Positions 1-5,367 of a DNA stretch of 7,129 nucleotides are shown here, in pieces; within the stretch, counting starts at the first letter, position 1, and the number at the start of each line of letters is the position of its first letter. Under the pieces are notes generated by a model, which was not told where the DNA came from, did not search any database, and saw only the letters and a program-made list of their open reading frames with translations. Both the position numbers and the translations under genes were made by a program. The stretch comes from Candidatus Bathyarchaeota archaeon (GTDB lineage: Archaea > Thermoproteota > Bathyarchaeia > Bathyarchaeales > Bathyarchaeaceae), in NCBI GenBank assembly GCA_020350305.1, contig CP070709.1, forward strand, positions 1,262,873 to 1,270,001, in the 5' to 3' direction.

Positions 1-1575
1 GATTACACTGGAAAAGAAGAAAGTGCACTGTGTCGGTTATCTGCGACAAGTCCTGAACGACCAATACCTATTGAACGACTTAGTAAAATTGCAGGTAGAC
101 ATTTAGGTTTTGATTGGGGTCCTGATGGGAAAAAAATCGCTTGGGGGTTCTCTAAGCAGAAGAAAAATCACGTAGCAATTCAACCAAGCGAAGCTGAAGC
201 AGATGAACATTCCCTATGGGAAGGAGATGAGATGGTTCAAGTTTTTCACTGGAAACATCCCAATTTTTTGAAATTCACTCGAGTGAATGGTAAAACCAAT
301 GAATTCGATGAAATAATAATGAACCCCAACTCAGGCGAGATTATTCGAACTGTCCCACTCGTCAGCTCTTTTACTTTTGATGGTTCATGGCATCCCCAGA
401 AACCGACTATCCCGTTTCTCAATAGAGAAGATGGCAAATTAACAATATTGAATGTGGATTCTGGTGAAAGAATAACCTTGCCACAGCCTGAAGGAGAGAT
501 AGAAAGAGTTGTTTGGAGTACTGATGGTAGGACTCTTTATTTGTCGGCAACGAAAGATGCAAGAGACAAAATTCATTCAATTGATCTAGATTCACTAGAA
601 CTGACTACTCTTCCGTTGCCGCAGGGGATTAACAAAATTGGTAAAATACGAAAAATGGGCAACGAAGAAATTCTGTTTTTTGTTCATGCGGATGCGACTA
701 CGCGTATGAATTTGTGGAAGTTTGACTTGGATTCGCGTAGTGCTGAACAGCTAACAAGAAAACGTTCCCCCAAAATTGGAACAAATGAGTTTCCTTTGGT
801 TAATTCAATTAGTGAACACTGGAACTCGAAAGATGGACTTGGAATCCACGGCTTTGTTATGATCCCTCAGTCTCCTCCGCCTGCAAAAGGATATCCTGCC
901 ATCGTTTTTGTTCATGGAGGGCCTACGGGACAAGATGTAGACTCTTTCGTAGGAACGTACCAAATTTTGACACAGGAAGGCTTTGTTGTCTTTCGTCCCA
1001 ATTTTCGTGGCTCAACAGGATATGGTGCGGCTTTTCAAAGAGCCAACTATAGAGAGATAGGGAAAGCAGATTTAGCGGACATAGTCAGTGGAGTCAAAAT
1101 GCTAATCGAAAAATACAAAGTGAATCCAAAGAAGGTGGCTATAACCGGAGGGTCATATGGCGGGTATATGACTTTACGAGCTCTAACTAAACCAGAAATA
1201 TTTGAGTTTGCCGCAGGTTGGGCGACTGCAGCTATTTCAGATTTTGAATACCTGTGCAATAGCAGTGATGCTGTATTCCGTGACTACATTGCTTATCTTT
1301 TTGGGCCAATAGAAGAAAGTCGCTCGCTCTTGAGAGAAGCCTCCCCTATCACGGACTGGAAAAAAGTTGGAAAGCCTTTAGGAATAGTCCAGTTCGCTAA
1401 TGACACCAGAACCCCCCTAAAACCAGTATGGGATTTCGCAAACAAGCTTGTTGAAAGAGGCAGCCATGTTGAATTCCATGTTGAACCAGCGATGGGACAT
1501 GCTAACATACCTAAGGGATATTTGATTCGTTCGGTTGCTCGACAGATACAATTCTTTCAAAAAGTGATGAAATGA
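1..1575 (+). CDS. S9-family peptidase (acylaminoacyl-peptidase / prolyl-oligopeptidase type), 5' end outside window
   Basis: A serine peptidase of the S9 family, which cleaves short peptides or removes acylated N-terminal residues, probably in the cytoplasm. The frame is open from base 1, so the ATG at 232 is internal; 524 residues are visible. Roughly residues 1-265 look like beta-propeller blades, with TolB-like motifs such as GFDWGPDGKKIAWG and VVWSTDGRTLYLSA. The alpha/beta-hydrolase domain follows: HGGP at 305-308 (oxyanion region), then NFRGSTGYG, the nucleophile elbow GGSYGGY with Ser385, Asp468 in ANDTRTP and His500 in MGHAN. The triad is complete and correctly ordered, so the enzyme should be active. 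Family members are usually about 600-650 residues, so about 100 N-terminal residues probably lie off the window. Asp468 sits in ANDTRTP rather than the more usual G-x-x-D-x-R-V-P. Substrate preference cannot be read from sequence. No visible neighbour suggests a pathway. Confidence 0.93.
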   Translation, partial: DYTGKEESALCRLSATSPERPIPIERLSKIAGRHLGFDWGPDGKKIAWGFSKQKKNHVAIQPSEAEADEHSLWEGDEMVQVFHWKHPNFLKFTRVNGKTNEFDEIIMNPNSGEIIRTVPLVSSFTFDGSWHPQKPTIPFLNREDGKLTILNVDSGERITLPQPEGEIERVVWSTDGRTLYLSATKDARDKIHSIDLDSLELTTLPLPQGINKIGKIRKMGNEEILFFVHADATTRMNLWKFDLDSRSAEQLTRKRSPKIGTNEFPLVNSISEHWNSKDGLGIHGFVMIPQSPPPAKGYPAIVFVHGGPTGQDVDSFVGTYQILTQEGFVVFRPNFRGSTGYGAAFQRANYREIGKADLADIVSGVKMLIEKYKVNPKKVAITGGSYGGYMTLRALTKPEIFEFAAGWATAAISDFEYLCNSSDAVFRDYIAYLFGPIEESRSLLREASPITDWKKVGKPLGIVQFANDTRTPLKPVWDFANKLVERGSHVEFHVEPAMGHANIPKGYLIRSVARQIQFFQKVMK

Positions 1576-1670
1576 GCCCTCTAAAACTTTGAACTAGCCC
1601 TCTTGTCTTTCCATCCAATAATGCGCACGTGCATACTTGCAGGTTTATGTTTGGGTTTGGTTTGGGATTA

Positions 1671-1682
1671 AAGTTTAAATTT
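1671..1682 (+). promoter_or_regulatory. Candidate archaeal TATA box for the hypothetical gene
   Basis: AAGTTTAAATTT contains a TTTAAAT core at 1674-1680. Transcription would start near 1700-1705, leaving a leader of about 20-25 bases that includes the purine-rich GGAAGGG before the ATG at 1725. The position fits an archaeal promoter, but such A/T motifs also occur by chance. Confidence 0.4.
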
Positions 1683-1710
1683 CTGCAAGCACAATCAAAC
1701 GGTGGAAAAA

Positions 1711-1717
1711 GGAAGGG
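1711..1717 (+). promoter_or_regulatory. Ribosome binding site deciding the start of the hypothetical gene
   Basis: GGAAGGG ends 7 bases before the ATG at 1725, a good Shine-Dalgarno distance. It supports 1725 over the upstream in-frame ATG at 1629, which has no such site and lies before the candidate TATA box. Confidence 0.55.
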
Positions 1718-1724
1718 AAACTGC

Positions 1725-2408
1725 ATGGTTACGGCTGGCAAAGTCTTCAAGTTGGTTGAAACCACGTCGCTGCCTGATCTGGCGTCTAGACTTAGTGGCT
1801 ACAAAAGGGAGGAACCTTACGAAGAAGGCGACTACAAGTTCACGTTAATCTCAGAGATTGTTCATCTCATGCCTCGCGGCAACACTCTTGCAGGCGTATA
1901 TTCTTATGACTACGTCACCCAAGCGTTTCATCGGGGGAAAACGATCCCGCTTCCGCGGACTGTTGAGGCGTTATTCAGCTTTGCACAACGTGAAGAGCGA
2001 GCGTTTCTGACGGTGGTTGAAAAGAAGAAATTGGCCAACTCCATCGCCAACAAACTCAGCGAAACAATCTATGAAAGAGTTGGGCACGTCTTGGAAGCGC
2101 GAATACCTCCAGATAGCCTTCGAGATTTCCATATGAAAAATCCTGAGGACACGAAGATAACTTTTTTTGACAACGTGGACATTCCTAACATAAATAAGCT
2201 TTCTCTGTATGGTCCGGATTTGGTGGGCACATCGCTTTTTGAAGATTATGGAAAACGCGGTGACCTATGGTATGTTGTGGCAAGGTCTAAAGAATATGGA
2301 TACGTGGTTGGGGTGACACGGGATGCCTCGATTACGATATTCAATGTCACCGACAAGGACAAGTATCTAGAGTATGTTGCGAAGGAAATTTACCCACTGG
2401 TCATTTAG
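1725..2408 (+). CDS. Hypothetical protein, 227 residues, function unknown
   Basis: I do not recognise this protein. From the ATG at 1725 it is soluble-looking and mixed alpha/beta, with no signal peptide, transmembrane segment, nucleotide-binding loop or metal-binding cluster that I can see. Residues about 84-125 look helical and charged (FAQREERAFLTVVEKKK, then IANKLSETIYERVG). The C-terminal half has motifs that look like a folded core: ITFFDNVDIPN (145-155), KLSLYGPDLVGTSLF (158-172) and a beta-rich stretch LWYVVARSKEYGYVVGVTRD (181-200). In-frame starts upstream (ATG at 1629) would add 32 residues of low-complexity, Phe/Gly/Lys-rich sequence that does not resemble the rest, so I reject them. 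The gene has its own candidate TATA box and ribosome binding site and ends 92 bases from the convergent racemase-like gene. Regular codon use and length make it a real gene. No function is assigned. Confidence 0.8.
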   Translation: MVTAGKVFKLVETTSLPDLASRLSGYKREEPYEEGDYKFTLISEIVHLMPRGNTLAGVYSYDYVTQAFHRGKTIPLPRTVEALFSFAQREERAFLTVVEKKKLANSIANKLSETIYERVGHVLEARIPPDSLRDFHMKNPEDTKITFFDNVDIPNINKLSLYGPDLVGTSLFEDYGKRGDLWYVVARSKEYGYVVGVTRDASITIFNVTDKDKYLEYVAKEIYPLVI

Positions 2409-2500
2409 TTTCTCCACTGATATTGCACCTCGCTTAGAGACCCCCCGTTCGCTAGCGCTTGCACCCTAGAATATTTGCGCTCAAATAGTGAGTTCCAAAG

Positions 2501-3202
2501 TCATGAACCCGCTGCTCTTCTCAGTGCAGCCATCGCCAGCAACCGCGTAGAGTCTAACGTTGGCAGAGGCGAATCTTCTTGAGATATGAGAAGAGGTATT
2601 TCGGTGCAGCCAAGGACCACGGCATCACAGCCTTGGTCTTTATATCGGTTGATAACTTTGGTGAAGTAAGAACGAGATTCTGTGGTGAACTGACCCTTGA
2701 CCAGCTGATCGAAGATTATCTGATTGATGCGCTCGCGTTCACTCCTTGTTGGTATCATGTGTTCAATATTCACGGCGGCGAGCTTTGTAGGATAGACCGG
2801 ACCTTCCATCAAATAGCGTGTACCCAGCACACCGACACATCTATAGTTTTTATGTGCTGCCTCGGAAGTAACCACCTCGGCAATGTGAAGCCAGGGCAAT
2901 GGTGATTTCTTGATGACTCGGTCAAATGCTTGATGAATTGTGTTATCGGGGCATATAATAAAATCTGCTCCTGCCTTTGCCACCTTCTCTGCCGACGATA
3001 ACATCAAATCTGCGACACGGTGCCAATTGCCTGCTTCGATGTATTGCATGTATTCGTTGAGGGGATGAGTATGCATCGTGACCTCAGGATGTTGGCGTTT
3101 TCCCACAAGCTTCATCCCTTCTATGCAGATTGTCCGATAACAGAGGGCAGCTCCTTCTGCGCTACATGCAACTATGCCGATGTGCTCTGTCTTGCTCTTC
3201 AT
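2501..3202 (-). CDS. Aspartate/glutamate racemase family protein with Asp at the first catalytic cysteine position
   Basis: A 233-residue protein of the Asp/Glu racemase superfamily (COG1794-like). These are cytoplasmic, cofactor-independent enzymes made of two similar Rossmann-like halves, using two thiols to move a proton at the alpha carbon. The second site is intact: VVLGCTEIPLL with Cys199. At the first site the usual C-N-T-x-H is D-N-T-I-H (Asp86 to His90), with a cysteine two residues earlier (Cys84, in IICPDNTIH). The N-terminus GIVACSAEGAALCYRT and the end SPLPTLDSTRLL match a subfamily that I recall as common in bacteria, where C-P-D-N-T-x-H also appears, so this is probably a subfamily trait and not a mutation. 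The gene may have arrived by transfer from bacteria, which is inference. The start is fixed: an in-frame stop lies two codons upstream of the ATG at 3202. It could be a racemase, isomerase or decarboxylase. Confidence 0.88.
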   Translation of the reverse strand: MKSKTEHIGIVACSAEGAALCYRTICIEGMKLVGKRQHPEVTMHTHPLNEYMQYIEAGNWHRVADLMLSSAEKVAKAGADFIICPDNTIHQAFDRVIKKSPLPWLHIAEVVTSEAAHKNYRCVGVLGTRYLMEGPVYPTKLAAVNIEHMIPTRSERERINQIIFDQLVKGQFTTESRSYFTKVINRYKDQGCDAVVLGCTEIPLLISQEDSPLPTLDSTRLLAMAALRRAAGS

Positions 3203-3365
3203 GCATCATAACCCCGCAATTTTGTCATGGTTCTAGTTCTTTGAAAGCTTTGCCCTCAAACACTCAAGAATATGGTTTATTGAATTGGAAGAAACAGGTG
3301 ACAGTTACATAGAAGATGAGTTTCCGGTATCTAGCTACTGAGAGAGAACCCAGATAGCTGAATAA

Positions 3366-3375
3366 TTTATATAAA
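3366..3375 (+). promoter_or_regulatory. TATA box for a leaderless parvulin mRNA
   Basis: TTTATATAAA is a strong archaeal TATA box, centred about 27 bases before the ATG at 3398. Archaeal transcription normally starts 22-28 bases after the box centre, so the mRNA would begin at or next to the start codon. The bases before the ATG (GTAACCACTCTTT) hold no Shine-Dalgarno, which agrees with leaderless translation. Confidence 0.75.
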
Positions 3376-3397
3376 CGAATTAGCGTAACCACTCTTT

Positions 3398-3673
3398 ATG
3401 CCAAACAAAGTTCATTGTGCCCACATCCTCGTAAAAACCGAAAAAGAGGCAAACGAGGTTTTGGAACGGTTGAAGAAAGGAGAAAAATTTACAAACATTG
3501 CCAAGGAAGTTTCGCTCTGTCCCTCAGGAAAACGTGGCGGAGACCTTGGAACCTTCGGCAGGGGGAAGATGGTGAAGGAATTCGAGAACGCCGCTTTCGC
3601 CCTTCAGAAAGGACAGATTTCGTCCATTGCAAAAACGAAGTTTGGATACCACGTGATAAAGAGGCTTGAATAG
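3398..3673 (+). CDS. Parvulin-type peptidyl-prolyl cis-trans isomerase, single domain
   Basis: A 91-residue protein consisting of one parvulin (PpiC/Rotamase) domain, close in size to E. coli Par10 and to the small parvulins of Thaumarchaeota. It speeds cis-trans isomerisation of peptide bonds before proline and helps folding, here in the cytoplasm because there is no signal peptide or anchor. Family landmarks are present in order: the first strand with AHILVKT (His9), SLCPSGKRGGDLG with Cys41 at the position of the Pin1/Par10 active-site cysteine, FGRGKMVKEFENAAF with Met58 and Phe62 lining the proline pocket, and the final FGYHVIK with His85. There is no WW domain or basic extension of the Pin1 type, and the phosphate-binding loop of Pin1 is absent, so phospho-specificity is unlikely. 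The start is supported by the TATA box and by homology beginning at residue 5. It is divergent from the racemase-like gene, 195 bases away. Confidence 0.95.
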   Translation: MPNKVHCAHILVKTEKEANEVLERLKKGEKFTNIAKEVSLCPSGKRGGDLGTFGRGKMVKEFENAAFALQKGQISSIAKTKFGYHVIKRLE

Positions 3674-3732
3674 CCTAAATTCTCCTTCGTACAATCGTGC
3701 CTAAAGATCAAATGTTGTTGTATAGAGCTAGT

Positions 3733-3758
3733 TGTGACACGGCGAACCGTGCGTTACA
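3733..3758. other. Bulged hairpin capped by CGAA, between parvulin and helicase genes
   Basis: CACGG (3738-3742) and CCGTG (3747-3751) pair perfectly around the tetraloop CGAA. TGTGA (3733-3737) pairs with TTACA (3754-3758), including one G-U pair, after a 2-base bulge (CG). This gives ten base pairs in a 26-base element. It begins 59 bases after the parvulin stop and is followed by T-rich sequence at 3776-3786, so it may be a 3'-end structure or terminator of the parvulin transcript. A small RNA or protein site is also possible. Confidence 0.5.
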
Positions 3759-3768
3759 CGTTGGATAT

Positions 3769-3830
3769 AACCCGATTTTCCTTTGTACTTGCTAAACCTT
3801 TTTATATGAGGGACGCTGTTTAATCGGGTT
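3769..3830. repeat. 9-bp inverted repeat flanking the helicase TATA box
   Basis: AACCCGATT (3769-3777) is repeated in inverted form as AATCGGGTT (3822-3830), 44 bases apart. The candidate TATA box lies between the arms and the right arm covers the expected transcription start near 3827. Such an arrangement suits an operator bound at two sites, but the regulator is unknown and the repeat may be accidental. Confidence 0.45.
3799..3807 (+). promoter_or_regulatory. Candidate TATA box for the DEAD-box helicase gene
   Basis: TTTTTATAT, preceded by AAACC as a possible BRE, would give a start near 3827 and a leader of about 95 bases before the ATG at 3922. The leader contains a direct repeat CTTTTGAA (3861-3868 and 3871-3878) and a three-codon reading frame at 3844-3855. 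A long leader contrasts with the leaderless gene next door. Long structured leaders are known for some cold-regulated archaeal deaD genes. Confidence 0.55.
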
Positions 3831-3903
3831 GTCACATTAACTCATGTTGAATTAAAGAAGCTTTTGAAGGCTTTTGAAAAATTACATGCGAAATTTTTGT
3901 GGC

Positions 3904-3908
3904 AGGAG
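3904..3908 (+). promoter_or_regulatory. Ribosome binding site supporting the helicase start
   Basis: AGGAG ends 13 bases before the ATG at 3922, longer than ideal but the best Shine-Dalgarno in the area. It favours this ATG over the in-frame TTG at 3874 and ATG at 3886. Confidence 0.4.
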
Positions 3909-3921
3909 TAGTGAAATAAAT

Positions 3922-5031
3922 ATGCAAATAGAATACTTCAAAGACTTGCCGTTAAGTCCAGAAGTTATGAGAGGCATTGAAGAGCTTGGATTCAGTAATC
4001 TTTTTCCAATTCAAGCTCAAGCAATAATCCCATTACTTGAAGGAAAAGATGTCATTGGACAGGCAAAGACCGGAACAGGAAAGACTGCCGCTTTCGGAAT
4101 TCCGATGATTGAGCGACTAGACCCGAAAATCAACCGTGTTCAGGGCCTAGTCTTGGTGCCCACACGCGAACTTGCCGTACAGGTTGCAGAACACATAAGT
4201 CGACTCAACAAATACGCAACATTCAAGGTTTTGCCAATCTACGGCGGAGAATCTATTCGGAAACAGATATACGCATTGGAAAGAGGCGTGCATGTCGTTG
4301 TGGGCACGCCGGGCCGCATGATAGATCATCTGAAACGAGGAACACTAGATCTTGCTTCAGTGAAAATGGTTGTTCTTGATGAGGCTGATAGAATGCTGGA
4401 TATGGGTTTCATAGACGATATAGAATACATACTTTCAAAGGTGCCAGTAAACAGACAGACAAGCCTCTTTTCGGCAACAATAGACAAATCTGTGATGAAT
4501 ATCTGCGACAGATACATGAAGAACCCTGAAAAAATACTTGTAAGCAAAGACGAAATTGCTCTTACACAGATAGATCAGTACTACATGGTTGTAAACCCCA
4601 AAAGCAAATTTAGAATCTTGTGTGACATATTAGACGAAAATCACATAGAAAGGGCCATAATATTCTGTAAAACACGCATAGGCACAAGTGCACTAGCAGA
4701 TAAATTGAGGGAAAGAGGCTACGATGCAAAACCTTTACATGCTGGCTTCACACAATCGCAAAGAGACTTCGTTCTTAACTCCTTCAGAAACAGAAAACTC
4801 AAACTGCTTGTTGCAACGGATGTTGCTGCGAGAGGCCTAGACATTCAGGAAATAACTCATATAATAAACTATGACATCCCGTTAGATGCGTTAGTGTACT
4901 TTCACAGGATTGGGCGAACAGCCAGAGTGGGACTCACGGGAACAGCGATTACACTTGTGGGCTACGGCGAGATATCGGAATTTGACCGGATAAGGTCTTT
5001 GACGAAAACTACTATAGAAGAGTTGGAATAG
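3922..5031 (+). CDS. DEAD-box ATP-dependent RNA helicase, core only
   Basis: A 369-residue superfamily 2 RNA helicase that uses ATP to open short RNA duplexes and remodel RNA-protein complexes, for example in ribosome assembly or RNA decay. All motifs are present: Q motif with Phe24 and Gln31, motif I AKTGTGKT (48-55), Ia PTRELA (80-85), GG (108-109), Ib TPGR (129-132), II DEAD (153-156), III SAT (184-186), IV IIFCKT (246-251), V ATDVAARGLDI (298-308) and VI HRIGRTARVG (328-337). Nothing follows the second RecA domain: no basic tail or RNA-binding domain as in bacterial DeaD/CsdA. This is the size of the Methanocaldococcus core-only helicase. I chose ATG 3922 because MQIEYFKDLPLSPEV matches the usual family start; the frame stays open to a TTG at 3874, which would add 16 residues without family resemblance. 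The gene has its own promoter and appears monocistronic. Confidence 0.96.
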   Translation: MQIEYFKDLPLSPEVMRGIEELGFSNLFPIQAQAIIPLLEGKDVIGQAKTGTGKTAAFGIPMIERLDPKINRVQGLVLVPTRELAVQVAEHISRLNKYATFKVLPIYGGESIRKQIYALERGVHVVVGTPGRMIDHLKRGTLDLASVKMVVLDEADRMLDMGFIDDIEYILSKVPVNRQTSLFSATIDKSVMNICDRYMKNPEKILVSKDEIALTQIDQYYMVVNPKSKFRILCDILDENHIERAIIFCKTRIGTSALADKLRERGYDAKPLHAGFTQSQRDFVLNSFRNRKLKLLVATDVAARGLDIQEITHIINYDIPLDALVYFHRIGRTARVGLTGTAITLVGYGEISEFDRIRSLTKTTIEELE

Positions 5032-5058
5032 AGCGAAGCACAGACAAAGTGAGAGAAT

Positions 5059-5132
5059 TTCTTGGGATATACCACCGCTTTGTTTGCAAACTACTTGATG
5101 CTTGCAGAGAAGGTGGTCACTTTTTCCCAGAA
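5059..5132 (+). other. Long imperfect stem-loop downstream of the helicase gene
   Basis: Three paired segments are nested. TTCTTGGGA (5059-5067) pairs with TCCCAGAA (5125-5132) with one bulged T. ACCACC (5071-5076) pairs with GGTGGT (5112-5117). CTTTG (5078-5082) pairs with CAGAG (5105-5109) with one G-U pair. The loop carries the palindrome TTTGCAAA (5083-5090). It begins 28 bases after the helicase stop. It could be a 3' UTR structure, a processing site or a small RNA; no poly-T tract directly follows, so a simple intrinsic terminator is less likely. Confidence 0.5.
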
Positions 5133-5244
5133 TCTTAAACTAGAGTACCCAGACTTGTTGTTTACCGGGTGAAAAAATTGGATAGGAAAAAAAGAATGTG
5201 TGCAATCTTAGCTCGCACATGCATGCAAAAACGCAGCCGTAGCT

Positions 5245-5255
5245 AATTTATAAAA
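5245..5255 (+). promoter_or_regulatory. TATA box for the MFS transporter gene
   Basis: AATTTATAAAA contains a TTTATAAA core at 5247-5254. The expected start is near 5275, leaving a leader of about 92 bases. The palindrome GCTTAAGC (5256-5263) directly follows the box, a position where archaeal repressors often bind. Confidence 0.55.
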
Positions 5256-5354
5256 GCTTAAGCATTTCATAGCTATTTCCCAGAAAAGATAACCGTAGTG
5301 ACCAAGACGATTGTTAGGTTGAAGTGTAAGTAAGCCAACGATAGGTGTAAATGT

Positions 5355-5359
5355 AGGAG
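5355..5359 (+). promoter_or_regulatory. Ribosome binding site deciding a TTG start
   Basis: AGGAG ends 8 bases before the TTG at 5368, the expected spacing. The nearby ATG at 5362 is out of frame and meets a stop at once (ATGTGA), and the GTG at 5364 is also out of frame. Confidence 0.6.
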
Positions 5360-5367
5360 CAATGTGA

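Larger units (their letters stand above)
5032..5367. other. 336-base gene-free region between helicase and transporter genes
   Basis: No convincing coding sequence or tRNA is visible here. The first part holds a long imperfect stem-loop (5059-5132). The second part carries short inverted repeats, TGTGC/GCACA (5199-5203/5215-5219) and TTAGCT/AGCTAA (5208-5213/5241-5246), then a TATA box (5245-5255), the palindrome GCTTAAGC (5256-5263) and the transporter leader. The stretch therefore looks like a 3' region plus a promoter region and not a decayed gene. Confidence 0.6.

Noticed and set aside
232..1575. ATG at 232 as the start of the peptidase
   Set aside because: The same frame is open back to base 1 and encodes a propeller-like motif (GFDWGPDGKKIAWG) upstream, so 232 is an internal methionine of a gene cut by the window edge.
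1629..1724. N-terminal extension of the hypothetical protein from ATG 1629
   Set aside because: It translates the TTTGGG repeat and the TATA box into low-complexity sequence; the ATG at 1725 has a good ribosome binding site.
2579..2905. 108-residue plus-strand reading frame
   Set aside because: It is antisense to the racemase-like gene, which has clear family motifs; no homology recognised.
3130..3312. 60-residue plus-strand reading frame across the start of the racemase-like gene
   Set aside because: Mostly antisense to the gene start, with no ribosome binding site or recognisable domain.
3415..3669. 84-residue frame inside the parvulin gene
   Set aside because: A basic, Arg-rich shadow frame of the parvulin gene, which matches its family over the full length.
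3874..3921. Helicase start at TTG 3874 or ATG 3886
   Set aside because: The added residues do not resemble family N-termini, and the leader repeat lies there; ATG 3922 begins the usual helicase opening.
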